A stretch of 64,000 nucleotides of DNA from Halosimplex pelagicum. Its GTDB lineage: Archaea > Halobacteriota > Halobacteria > Halobacteriales > Haloarculaceae. The position numbers and the translations under genes are program-made. The notes under the pieces were generated by a model. The model had not been told where the DNA came from. It ran no database searches and saw only the letters and a program-made list of their open reading frames with translations. Shown here one piece after another: positions 42,649-51,192 of this stretch (position 1 is its first letter; each line of letters opens with the position of its first letter). The stretch covers positions 744,001-808,000 of the forward strand of contig NZ_CP058909.1 of NCBI RefSeq assembly GCF_013415905.1. Reading direction: 5' to 3'.

Positions 42649-42894
42649 CTACCCCTCGCGTTCCTCGGGCGTGTAGGTCTCCACTTCCAGCGCGTGGATG
42701 TCCGTCGTCATGTGCTCGTCCAGCGCGTCGTAGACCATCTGATGCCGGTCGACGAGCGACTCGTCGGCGAAGGCGGGCGAGACGACGGTGGCGGCGAGGT
42801 GGTCGTCGTCGTCGGCGCCGCGGGCGCGGGTGACCGTCGCCTCGGCGTCGGGGATCGACTCCTCGATGAGCGCCTCGATGTCGGTGAGATCCAT
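42649..42894 (-). CDS. BolA family protein
   Basis: An 81-residue BolA-like protein starting at ATG 42894 (MDLTDIEALIEESIPDAEAT). HLAATVVSPAFADESLVDRH and QMVYDALDEHMTTDIHALEV contain the conserved FxGxxxVxRHrxVY-like pattern in an archaeal form. BolA proteins pair with monothiol glutaredoxins in iron-sulfur cluster handling. A monothiol glutaredoxin is encoded at 54532-54873, so a partnership in this organism is plausible though not shown. Confidence 0.87.
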   Translation of the reverse strand: MDLTDIEALIEESIPDAEATVTRARGADDDDHLAATVVSPAFADESLVDRHQMVYDALDEHMTTDIHALEVETYTPEEREG

Positions 42895-43085
42895 GCCCGG
42901 AGCGAGGCGGGCGAGCGGAAAAACGCTTGTCACTGTGCCCCTTCGGGAGTTTCATACGCCGGCGCCCGCTCTCTCGACGTGGCGGCGATGACGAATGGTT
43001 ACCCCTCCGAGCCCCTTGTGACGACACGGGACTCCGAGCCGCCTCGATTCCGACGGTGAGCGACGGCGCCGCGGACTCCGCCCGC

Positions 43086-44297
43086 TCACACCAGCACGTC
43101 GACCTCGTAGCCCTCCGCGCGCAGCGCCGCCAGCAGTTCGTCGGCGTGGTCCGGCCCCTTCGTCTCCAGGTCCAGTTCCACCTCCGCGGCGTTCATGGCC
43201 ACGTCCTTGCCGGCGCGGTCGTGCTCGATGGCGTAGATGTTCGCCCGCTGCTCGCTGATGACCTCGACCAGTCGCTCCAGCTCCCCGGGACGGTCCTTGA
43301 GTATCGTGCGGACCCGCAGGTAGCGCCCGGTCTCGACGAGCCCGCGCATGATCACGGTGGTGAGGACGTTCAGGTCGATGTTGCCGCCGCAGAGACAGGG
43401 GACGATCACCTCGTCGTCGTCGTAGTCGAACTTCCCCTCCAGCAGGGCCGCCAGCGGCACCGCGCCGGCGCCCTCGACGAGGGTCTTGCCGCGTTCGAGC
43501 AGCGTCGTCAGCGCGACGGCGGTCTCGGCGTCGGAGACGGTGACGACCTCGTCGACGCGCTCGCGGATGACCTCGAAGGTCTGCGAGCCGACCTTCCGGG
43601 TGGCGATGCCGTCGGCGATGGTGTCGACGCTGTCCCGTTCGACGACCTCCCCTTTCTGTAGGGAGTCGGCGACGCTGGAGGCGCCCTCGGCCTGGACGCC
43701 GACGACGCGGGCGTCGGGGTTCTTCGCCTTCACGGCGGTCGCGATGCCACTGATGAGGCCGCCGCCGCCGATGGGGACCACGAGGGTCTCGACCTCGGGG
43801 AGGTCTTCGAGGACTTCGAGGCCGATGGTGCCCTGGCCGGCCATCACCATCGGGTCGTCGAAGGCGTGGACGTAGACACGGCCCTCCGCGCGCTCGATCT
43901 CGTGGGCCTTCTCGGCGGCCTCGTCGTAGTCGGCGCCGTGGAGGACGACCTCCGCGCCGTAGCTGCGGGTGGCCTCGACCTTCGAGACCGGGGCGTGCTC
44001 GGGCATGACGATCTTCGAGTCGACGCCGATGCGCGTCGCGGCGAGCGCGACGCCCTGGGCGTGGTTGCCGGCGGAGGCGGTGACGACCCCCGCCGCCTGC
44101 TCCTCGTCGGATAGGGTGGCGATCTTGTTGGTCGCGCCGCGGATCTTGAACGACCCCGTCCGCTGGAACGTCTCCAGTTTCAGGTGTACGTCGGCGCCGG
44201 TCATCGACGAGAAGGTGTGGGAGTAGTCCAGCGGTGTGTGCCGCGCCGTCGCGGCCACCCGCTCGCGCGCGTCGAGCACGTCCGCGAGTTCGATCAT
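43086..44297 (-). CDS. ilvA: Threonine ammonia-lyase with ACT domain
   Basis: A 403-residue PLP enzyme. The cofactor lysine is Lys51 in RTGSFKIRGATNKI. SAGNHAQGVALAA is the phosphate-binding Ser/Asn region, and VPIGGGGLISGIA the glycine loop. A C-terminal ACT domain (about 325-403: RVRTILKDRPGELERLVEVI) suggests allosteric control. It deaminates threonine to 2-oxobutanoate for isoleucine synthesis. The catabolic TdcB-like length plus ACT is usual in archaea. It stands as a single gene. Confidence 0.93.
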   Translation of the reverse strand: MIELADVLDARERVAATARHTPLDYSHTFSSMTGADVHLKLETFQRTGSFKIRGATNKIATLSDEEQAAGVVTASAGNHAQGVALAATRIGVDSKIVMPEHAPVSKVEATRSYGAEVVLHGADYDEAAEKAHEIERAEGRVYVHAFDDPMVMAGQGTIGLEVLEDLPEVETLVVPIGGGGLISGIATAVKAKNPDARVVGVQAEGASSVADSLQKGEVVERDSVDTIADGIATRKVGSQTFEVIRERVDEVVTVSDAETAVALTTLLERGKTLVEGAGAVPLAALLEGKFDYDDDEVIVPCLCGGNIDLNVLTTVIMRGLVETGRYLRVRTILKDRPGELERLVEVISEQRANIYAIEHDRAGKDVAMNAAEVELDLETKGPDHADELLAALRAEGYEVDVLV

Positions 44298-44456
44298 ATC
44301 ACAGCTACCGCTCGACGGGAGTTAGATGTAAGGGGAGAACGCGTGTGACACCCGCCACTGCTCGGGGCAGGCACTTGAAGGCGAGCCAGGCGGAGTGAAA
44401 GTGAAATCGGGGGATTGCGGAGGGGGAAGCGTCGATGCCCTCGATGCTCGCGGTGG

Positions 44457-44942
44457 CTACTCGACTCCCCACTCGTTGTGATCCGTCGACGCGCCGGTCG
44501 GCTCGTCCCCGTCGTACCCGTCGAACTCGGCGAACGTCCCGTCTCGCTGCCGGATCCGAACGTCCTCCGCACGGACGAACGACCGCACCCGCTCGGCGAA
44601 CGCGCCCTCGCCGGGCCACTCCGCGGGCGCGTCCAGCCGCTCTGGGTCGCCGACGTACGTCTCGACGGTCCGGTCGCGGTCGTCGTCGCCCGAGTCGGCA
44701 GCCAGCGGCACCGACACGCGGACGTACAACCCCGATTCGACCCCCTCGTAGCGATCGAGCGCGGCCGCGTCGCCCGTCCGGAGGATCCGACCCTCGACAG
44801 ATCCGCCGGGGACGAGCGTCGGGTACTCGCCGTCGACGCGGTGGAGTCCCTCCAGCACGGCCGGACCCGCGTACTCGAACTCGGCGAGGACCCCGCGGGC
44901 GCGCTCGGGGTCGGTGAGCGTCCCGTAGACGAAGGCGTCCAT
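44457..44942 (-). CDS. Gamma-glutamylcyclotransferase-like protein
   Basis: A 161-residue protein of the GGCT/AIG2-like fold. MDAFVYGTLTDPERARGVLA holds the YGTL motif that binds the substrate backbone. EYPTLVPGGSVEGRILRTGD and YEGVESGLYVRVSVPL are the second and third conserved blocks, the latter with the catalytic-type Glu. Archaeal members have unproven substrates. The start diverges from the MATE gene. Confidence 0.88.
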   Translation of the reverse strand: MDAFVYGTLTDPERARGVLAEFEYAGPAVLEGLHRVDGEYPTLVPGGSVEGRILRTGDAAALDRYEGVESGLYVRVSVPLAADSGDDDRDRTVETYVGDPERLDAPAEWPGEGAFAERVRSFVRAEDVRIRQRDGTFAEFDGYDGDEPTGASTDHNEWGVE

Positions 44943-45064
44943 CGTCGGCGATGTCGCCGCCGAGGGCCATCGGCGTTGCGGTGCCGCTCGGGGCCGCCGG
45001 ACGGCACCGCGACTCCCCTTCCGTCATCGACACCTTCAATCGGAGCGAGTCCCGAGGGCGGGCA

Positions 45065-46483
45065 ATGTCGACGGCGAGCGTGCGCGAGCGCGGGCTGTCG
45101 GTCTGGCGGCGAGTGCTCTCGCTGTCGTGGCCGATGATGATCCAGCACGTCTTCCGCACGCTCATGCGGACGACCGACGTGATCGTCACCGGGCTGTTCT
45201 CGCCGGCGGCCGTCGCCGCGGTCGGGCTGGCGGACCTGTACGCCCGCTTCCCGCTGCGGATCGGCCTCGGCCTCGGCAGCGGGGCCATCGCCCTGTCGAG
45301 CCAGGACACCGGCAGCGCGGCCGTCGAGAACCGCGACCAGGCGGTCACTCAGGCCGTGCTGCTTGGGCTGCTGTCCGGTATCCCGTTCGTCGCCTTCGGG
45401 TTCCTCTTCGGCGAGGCCGCGATCTCGCTGCTCGGCGCGCCCGCGGATGTCGCCTCGATGGGCGGCACCTACCTCGCCATCGTCTTCGCGAGCGCGCCCG
45501 CGAGACACGTCGCCCTCGTGGCGGCTCGCGCGCTCCAGGGCACCGGCGACACCCGGACGCCGATGTACGTCGACGTGACCTCCTCGCTCCTCAACATCGT
45601 CGGCTCGCTCGTGCTCGGGCTGGGTCTGTTCGGCGCGCCCCGACTCGCCATCGTCGGCGTCGGGATCGCGACGGCGGTCGGCAACACCGTCACCGCCGGC
45701 GCGCTCTCGCTCGCCATCTGGAGTTCGCGGACGGAGGCGTCGTTCGCCCGCCCGCGGGATCTGGTCATCGCCAAACAGCTGCTGGCGGTGAGCGCCCCCC
45801 GGATCGGCGAGGGGCTGGTGACGACGCTGGCGGAGTTCCCGTTCAACGCGCTCCTCCTCACGTTCGGGACGGACGTGAACGCCGCCTACCAGATCGGCCG
45901 GCGGATGTACCAGCAGGTCACCTCGCCGCTGGGGCGGGCCTACCACACGGCCGCCAGCGTCGTCGTCGGGCAGTCGCTGGGCGACGGCGACGTGGCCGCC
46001 GCCCGCTTCCAGGGGTGGGCGACGACCGCGCTGGCGGTCCTGACGATGGGCGCCATCGCCGTCGCGCTCTTCTTCGGCGCCGACTGGTTCGTCTCCCTGT
46101 TCACGAGCGACCCCTCGACCGCGGGCTACGCGGTCGGCTTCTGTCGCGCCTACGCGGTCGCCGCGCCCGCCATCGGCGCGTATCTCGCCATCTCGGGCTC
46201 GCTCCAGGGCGGCAGCGACACCCGCACGCCGTTCGTCGCGCGGACGACGGGGATGTTCGGCTTCCTGCTCGGGTTCGGCTACCTGACCAGCGTGCTCCTC
46301 GGCTGGGGCGTGATCGGCATCTACGCCGCTATCGCGCTCCAGCAGTTCTGGGCGCTCGCCGTCGTCGCCTGGGGGTTCGCCTACGGCGGCTGGGCGGAGA
46401 AGGCCGCGGCGATGATGGACGAGCGCGGGAGCGCGAGCGGCGCCGACGGGAGCGCCGAGACCGACGCGGGGGCGGGCGATTAA
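45065..46483 (+). CDS. MATE family efflux transporter
   Basis: A 472-residue transporter with twelve predicted helices. SLSWPMMIQHVFRTLMRTTD and LSSQDTGSAAVENRDQAVTQ are in the N-terminal lobe. The second lobe starts at SAPRIGEGLVTTLAEFPFNA. The lobes are related, as typical for MATE. It would export cationic compounds in exchange for Na+ or H+. ATG 45065 is chosen since the upstream extension is not hydrophobic or conserved. A Ser/Ala/Asp-rich cytoplasmic tail closes the protein. Confidence 0.92.
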   Translation: MSTASVRERGLSVWRRVLSLSWPMMIQHVFRTLMRTTDVIVTGLFSPAAVAAVGLADLYARFPLRIGLGLGSGAIALSSQDTGSAAVENRDQAVTQAVLLGLLSGIPFVAFGFLFGEAAISLLGAPADVASMGGTYLAIVFASAPARHVALVAARALQGTGDTRTPMYVDVTSSLLNIVGSLVLGLGLFGAPRLAIVGVGIATAVGNTVTAGALSLAIWSSRTEASFARPRDLVIAKQLLAVSAPRIGEGLVTTLAEFPFNALLLTFGTDVNAAYQIGRRMYQQVTSPLGRAYHTAASVVVGQSLGDGDVAAARFQGWATTALAVLTMGAIAVALFFGADWFVSLFTSDPSTAGYAVGFCRAYAVAAPAIGAYLAISGSLQGGSDTRTPFVARTTGMFGFLLGFGYLTSVLLGWGVIGIYAAIALQQFWALAVVAWGFAYGGWAEKAAAMMDERGSASGADGSAETDAGAGD

Positions 46484-46507
46484 GCCGATCCCGTCCCAAC
46501 TCGCGCT

Positions 46508-46993
46508 ATGGACCTGATATCGGTCGCCGCGGTCGCCGACAACGGCGTCATCGGGCGCGACGACGAAGTGCCCTGGGACCTCCCCGAGGACAAGCAGCAG
46601 TACCGCGAGCGGGTCGCCGGTCGTCCCACGGTCTTCGGGCGGCGCACCTACGAGATGTTCTCGGACCCGCCCGGCTCGGCGTACGTCGTCCTCAGCCGGA
46701 CGGAACGGGAGTACGAACGCGAGAACGCCTATCACGCCTCCTCGGTCGAGGAGGCCGTCGAGATCGTCGAATCGCTGGGCGCCGACCGCGCCTACGTCCT
46801 CGGCGGCGCCGGCATCTACGCGCTCTTCCAGCCCCATCTCGACGGGATGGTCCTGACGCGGGTGCCCGGCGAGTACGAGGGCGACACGTTCTATCCGGAG
46901 TGGAACGAGGACGACTGGCGGTTGGTCGAGCGCGAGGAGTACGAGGGTTTTACCGTCGAGACGTGGGAGCGGCGGGCAGAGCGCGAACGGTAG
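46508..46993 (+). CDS. folA: Dihydrofolate reductase
   Basis: A 161-residue type [25 protein letters not shown] carries the Met20-loop region and the WxL/P context, [20 protein letters not shown] the second conserved block, and [20 protein letters not shown] the NADPH-binding GG motif. It reduces dihydrofolate to tetrahydrofolate. Two DHFR types exist in haloarchaea, and this has the length and acidity of the HdrB-like form. It lies 24 bp after the MATE gene in the same direction. Confidence 0.93.
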   Translation: MDLISVAAVADNGVIGRDDEVPWDLPEDKQQYRERVAGRPTVFGRRTYEMFSDPPGSAYVVLSRTEREYERENAYHASSVEEAVEIVESLGADRAYVLGGAGIYALFQPHLDGMVLTRVPGEYEGDTFYPEWNEDDWRLVEREEYEGFTVETWERRAERER

Positions 46994-47002
46994 CGGGCCG
47001 TC

Positions 47003-47959
47003 CTAAAACGAGTCCACGTCCGTCCCGACCGAACAGACGTACTCGCCGGTGGCGACCTGCGGGAGCCGTCGGGTGCGCCAGAAGACGCCCGAGGAGTCAG
47101 CGGTGACGGTCTCCTTGACGCCGCCGAAGGGGTCGGTGACCTCGAAGAGCGTGTCGCCTCGGGCGACGCGCTGGCCCAGGTCGGGCTTCAGCGAGACGAG
47201 GCCGCCGGCGGGGGCGCCGTACTGCTCGAAGCCGCTGGCGCGGGTCTGGGGGGCGGTGTCGACCGAGCCGTCGGCGAACCCGTAATAGGAGAGGACGTTG
47301 AACACGCCCTCGACGCCGGCCTGGATGGACTGTTCGTCCCAGCCGACACACCCCCCGAGTTCGGGGTCGATAGTGGGAATGCCCTCGTCGGGGGCGGCGC
47401 GGGCGAGCTGGCCGTCGGGGCCCTTCTGGTCGAGGACGTAGCCGCAGTCGAACACCTTCGCGAGCTCGAGGCAGGCGTCGTGGAGGCGGTGGCGTTTGCC
47501 GCAGCGGACGCGACACTCGTCGATCATGCGGGAGGTCGACCCCTGATGGAGGTCGAGGATCAGGTCGGCGCGCCGGGCGGCGCCGAACGTCGCGGCGGCG
47601 ATGCGTTCGGTGGAGGTGCCGGTCTCGTCGCCGGGGTAGGCGCGGTTGGTCTTCGTGTCGTCGATGGGGTTGCGGTGTTCGGCCACCTGGAAGGCGTGGT
47701 AGTTGACGATGCCGACGACGAGGATCGTCCCCGACAGCTCGGCGGGGTCGAGCTGCGGGACGACCCGCTGGAGGACGCCGACGCCGTTGAGTTCGTCGCC
47801 GTCGCTGGCCGCCTGCATGTAGAGGGTGTCGCCGTCGTCGGCGCCGTCGATGACCGCGACCGGGAGCCCCACCTCGGTCCCGTCGCGCGTCTCGCCGACC
47901 GACAGGCGCCCCGTGTCCATCTCGCCGGGGGCCGCCTGGGCCGTACCGAGCGTCGTCAT
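47003..47959 (-). CDS. Succinylglutamate desuccinylase/aspartoacylase family protein
   Basis: A 318-residue zinc carboxypeptidase-like protein with ATG at 47959 (another start 9 bp upstream is possible). NPIDDTKTNRAYPGDETGTS and LILDLHQGSTSRMI contain the expected Arg-Asn and His motifs. YEYVCS/GYVCSVGTD-like end strands form the beta-barrel domain (about 240-318). The family deacylates amino-acid derivatives, but haloarchaeal members lack proven substrates. It converges with folA with 9 bp between stops. Confidence 0.86.
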   Translation of the reverse strand: MTTLGTAQAAPGEMDTGRLSVGETRDGTEVGLPVAVIDGADDGDTLYMQAASDGDELNGVGVLQRVVPQLDPAELSGTILVVGIVNYHAFQVAEHRNPIDDTKTNRAYPGDETGTSTERIAAATFGAARRADLILDLHQGSTSRMIDECRVRCGKRHRLHDACLELAKVFDCGYVLDQKGPDGQLARAAPDEGIPTIDPELGGCVGWDEQSIQAGVEGVFNVLSYYGFADGSVDTAPQTRASGFEQYGAPAGGLVSLKPDLGQRVARGDTLFEVTDPFGGVKETVTADSSGVFWRTRRLPQVATGEYVCSVGTDVDSF

Positions 47960-48094
47960 TACCAACACTGCGGGACCGCCCGTTCTTTAGCGGTTCGGTG
48001 TCTCCCGGCCGTCGGGACCGGCGCGCCCCCGGTTCGCGCCGCGTCGACCGCTACCGATCGACGCCACTTTGCCGATCGTGGCCCTATCGCCGAT

Positions 48095-48406
48095 ATGGCC
48101 AGCGAGCGACCGGACGGTGGCGAGTCGGCCCCGCCAGTCGACGGCGTCGACGACGCCGACGACGCCGACAGCGGCAGAGCCGCCTTCGTCGCCGCGCTCC
48201 GCGTCCGCCGCAACGCCAAGTGGGGTCTCGCCGTCGGCCTCGCGCTCGCGCTCGCGGCGTTCGTCCTGTTCGTCCTGCTCCCGGGATCGCGGCGCTCGCC
48301 CGCGCTGTACGTCGGGCTCGGGTTCGTCCTCGCGCTGTCGACCGCCGGCCTCGTCGCCTTCTTCCTCACCCTCGGCCGGGCGGTCCGCCTCTCCCGACGG
48401 CTGTGA
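48095..48406 (+). CDS. Two-span membrane protein with acidic N-terminus
   Basis: A 103-residue protein: acidic first 30 residues, basic FVAALRVRRNAKWG, then membrane segments at about 44-62 and 70-95, and a basic RAVRLSRRL end. The pattern (acid tail, basic hinge, hairpin) occurs in several small haloarchaeal proteins of unknown function. Confidence 0.75.
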   Translation: MASERPDGGESAPPVDGVDDADDADSGRAAFVAALRVRRNAKWGLAVGLALALAAFVLFVLLPGSRRSPALYVGLGFVLALSTAGLVAFFLTLGRAVRLSRRL

Positions 48407-48763
48407 CCGCGCGCTTCTCCCGCGAAACGCTCCGCTCGTGCCCGCTACCGTCGAACAGCCGCCCGTGACCGCCTCCCGAACCGCTCTCGACTCCCGTCCG
48501 AACGGCCCGTCCGACACGGGACAGCGCCGTTCGCGAGAATCGAACATCTCCGGGACCGAACGATGCGAAGACGACGATCGACGAACTGTGTATCGACGAC
48601 TGGATCGCCGATACGTCGGGGGCTGCGGTGCGGAGGGCGACGATCCCGGGAGGGTGTCGCCGTCGGGTGTGTAGACGTTCGTCCAGAAAGGTGTTCGGTG
48701 ATTCCGTACGCGTCCACCGTCGAACGGCAACCCTTTTGGCCGGTCCAGGCGAACGAGTGGGGT
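48407..48763. other. Intergenic region upstream of citrate synthase
   Basis: No convincing gene. An ACCCTTTTGG element (about 48729-48738) lies 30 bp before the citrate synthase ATG and resembles the weak TATA-like word upstream of polB. The rest is GC-rich with no repeats or RNA features I can support. Confidence 0.5.
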
Positions 48764-49900
48764 ATGACCGACGAGCTACGGAAAGGCCTCGAGGGCGTGC
48801 TCGTCGCCGAGTCCGATCTCAGCCAGATCGACGGCGACGAGGGGCGACTCATCTACCGCGGCTACGCGATCGAGGACCTCGCCAGACACGCGAGCTACGA
48901 GGAAGTCATCCACCTGCTCTGGCACGGCGAGTTGCCCGACGCCGACCGGCTCGACGCCTTCACCGACTCGATGGTCGCCGAGCGGTCCGTCGACGAGGAC
49001 GTGCTGGAGACGGTCGGCCGGCTCGCCGCCGCCGACGAGAACCCCATGGCCGCCCTGCGAACGGCGGTCTCGATGTGCTCGGCGTACGACCCCGACGCCG
49101 ACGAGCCCGCCACCGACCGCGAGGCCACCTTCCGCAAGGGACGGCGCATCACCGCCAAGATCCCGACGATCCTCGCGGCGTTCACGCGGATGCGCGACGG
49201 CGACGACCCGGTCGAGCCCCGCGAGGACCTCTCTCACGCCGCGAACTTCCTCTACATGCTCAACGACGAGGAACCGGACGACGTGCTCGCCGAGACGTTC
49301 GACATGGCGCTCGTCCTGCACGCCGACCACGGGTTCAACGCCTCGACGTTCTCCGCCATCACCACCGCCTCGACGCTCTCGGACCTGCACAGCTCCGTCA
49401 CCTCCGCCATCGGCACGCTGAAGGGCCCGCTCCACGGCGGCGCCAACCAGGACGTGATGGAGATGCTCAAGGAGGTCGACGAGAGCGACCGCGACCCCGT
49501 CGGCTGGGCGGAGAAGGCCCTGGAGGAGGGTCGCCGCGTCTCCGGGTTCGGCCACCGCGTTTATAATGTCAAGGACCCCCGCGCGAAGATCCTCGGCGAG
49601 CGCTCCCAGGAGCTCGGCGAGGCCGCCGGGACCCTCAAGTGGTACGAGTACTCCACGAAGATCGAGCAGTTCATGGCCGACGAGAAGGGCCTGGCGCCGA
49701 ACGTCGACTTCTACTCGGCGTCGACGTACTACCAGATGGGCATCCCGATCGACATCTACACGCCCATCTTCGCGATGAGCCGCGCCGCAGGCTGGATCGC
49801 CCACGCCGCCGAGTACGTCGAGGACAACCGCCTGATCCGACCCCGTGCGCGGTACACCGGTCCCGAGGACCTGGAGTACCCCGCCCTCGACGAGCGGTAA
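48764..49900 (+). CDS. citZ: Citrate synthase
   Basis: A 378-residue type II-like citrate synthase. LIYRGYAIEDLARHASYEEV is the N-terminal signature. Catalytic His residues are in GPLHGGANQDVMEM (about 225) and SGFGHRVYN (about 264), Asp in APNVDFYSAS (about 315), and VLHADHGFNASTFS is the conserved oxaloacetate region. It condenses acetyl-CoA and oxaloacetate to start the citric acid cycle. The C-terminus RARYTGPEDLEYPALDER is followed, 58 bp away and out of frame, by a degenerate copy of its own coding DNA. Confidence 0.95.
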   Translation: MTDELRKGLEGVLVAESDLSQIDGDEGRLIYRGYAIEDLARHASYEEVIHLLWHGELPDADRLDAFTDSMVAERSVDEDVLETVGRLAAADENPMAALRTAVSMCSAYDPDADEPATDREATFRKGRRITAKIPTILAAFTRMRDGDDPVEPREDLSHAANFLYMLNDEEPDDVLAETFDMALVLHADHGFNASTFSAITTASTLSDLHSSVTSAIGTLKGPLHGGANQDVMEMLKEVDESDRDPVGWAEKALEEGRRVSGFGHRVYNVKDPRAKILGERSQELGEAAGTLKWYEYSTKIEQFMADEKGLAPNVDFYSASTYYQMGIPIDIYTPIFAMSRAAGWIAHAAEYVEDNRLIRPRARYTGPEDLEYPALDER

Positions 49901-49942
49901 GCCCTCTCGGCACACCGATCCCGAGGACTTGGCGTACCTCGA
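49850..49942 (+). repeat. Duplicated 3' end of the citrate synthase gene
   Basis: The 35 bases at 49850-49884, which encode the RYTGPEDLEYP end of citrate synthase, recur at 49908-49942 with 29 of 35 identities. The second copy lies after the stop codon and reads HTDPEDLAYLD in its own frame. The offset of 58 bp is not a multiple of three. The copy has no start codon and belongs to no gene. Confidence 0.8.
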
Positions 49943-49962
49943 CATCACGAGCGCCCGCCCGG

Positions 49963-51039
49963 TCACTCGAAGACGAACGTCCCGTTCTCCTGGACGACCT
50001 CGCTGTCCACCTCGATCCGCGAGCGTTCGCTCACGTCGACGAGCATGTCCGCGTGAACGGCGCTCTCGTTCAGTTCGCGGTCGTCGGGGACGCACTCGGC
50101 CATCGCGTCGCCCAGGGCGACGTGGACGGTGTCGCCCATCTTCTCGTCGAACAGGAGGTTGTCGGTGAACTCGTCGATACCGCGGTTCATCCCGATACCG
50201 AGCTCGCCGAGTCGACGAGCGCCGTCGTCGGTCTCCAGCAGGGCCGTCAGGACCGCCTCGTTGCGTTCGGCGGCGTGATCGACGACTTCGCCGTCCTCGA
50301 AGGTGAGTCGACCGCCGCGGATCTCCCGGCCGTTGCGGGTGACCGGGAGGTCGAAGGCGATCCGCCCCTCGGCGGAGTCGACGACCGGGACGGTCGCCAC
50401 TTCGCCGCCGGGCATGTTGTCCTCGCCGGCGTCGTTGAACGCGCCCATCCCGTCGACCGAGAGGCGGAGGTCGGTATCGTCGCCCGAGACGATCCGGACC
50501 GTCTCGGCGGGTTCGAGCACGTCGACGAGCCGCGACTGGAACCGCCGCTGGGCGTCCCAGTCGCGGTCGACGGCGTCGTAGACGAAGTCCTCCCACGCCC
50601 GCGTGGACAGCTCGGCCCGCTGGGCGTCGGCCGGCGTCGGGTGCTGGGTGATCACCCAGCGGGTGTCGAGGCGCTCCTCGAGGATCGGCCGCTTCGCGCG
50701 GCTCGCCGCGGCGCTCTTCTCGGGGTCGACGTCGCTCCCCTCGGCGGCGTTCTCGCCGCCCTTGATCAGGATGACGACGTCGGTCTCGGCCATCGCCGCG
50801 AGCCGGTGGTCGGCGGTCCGTACGTCCTCGGCGTCGAGCGCCCGGCGATAGGCCCGGGCGGCGCGGCGGTGGCGCCACTCGGTCGTCGGGCGGGCGCCGC
50901 GCTCGCCGAGGCGCTCGTACAGCGCCTCCACGAGGTCTGCGGCGGCGGTCGGGGCCCGAACGAGCACGTTGTCGTCGGCGGAGACGTCCGTGCAGTGGTC
51001 GACGAGGATCTCGGCGTGTCGTCTGACGCGGTCGTCCAT
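49963..51039 (-). CDS. M29 family aminopeptidase, second paralogue
   Basis: A 358-residue paralogue of the aminopeptidase at 22960-24054, starting MDDRVRRHAEILVDHCTDVS. The metal-binding end is preserved: GIGMN, FDEKMGDTVHVALG and ESAVHADMLVDVS. The N-terminal domain has diverged more (for example RAPTAAADLVEALYERLGER), and an EDNMPGGEVATVPVVDSAEG block is kept. Both should be active metallo-aminopeptidases, perhaps with different peptide preferences. It converges on citrate synthase, whose duplicated end sits in the 62-bp gap. Confidence 0.9.
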   Translation of the reverse strand: MDDRVRRHAEILVDHCTDVSADDNVLVRAPTAAADLVEALYERLGERGARPTTEWRHRRAARAYRRALDAEDVRTADHRLAAMAETDVVILIKGGENAAEGSDVDPEKSAAASRAKRPILEERLDTRWVITQHPTPADAQRAELSTRAWEDFVYDAVDRDWDAQRRFQSRLVDVLEPAETVRIVSGDDTDLRLSVDGMGAFNDAGEDNMPGGEVATVPVVDSAEGRIAFDLPVTRNGREIRGGRLTFEDGEVVDHAAERNEAVLTALLETDDGARRLGELGIGMNRGIDEFTDNLLFDEKMGDTVHVALGDAMAECVPDDRELNESAVHADMLVDVSERSRIEVDSEVVQENGTFVFE

Positions 51040-51192
51040 GTCGGCGGACCCACGGGCGGGCCCGTCATGAATCTCCGCCGGCCGGAGTGAAAGTGGACGA
51101 CCCGTCCCGTCGGGCCGACGAGCGGCCGCGTGGTCGAGGACGACGCCGGGCCGGACCGTCACCTACTGGTCGGGCCGGACCGAACGGTCGCT

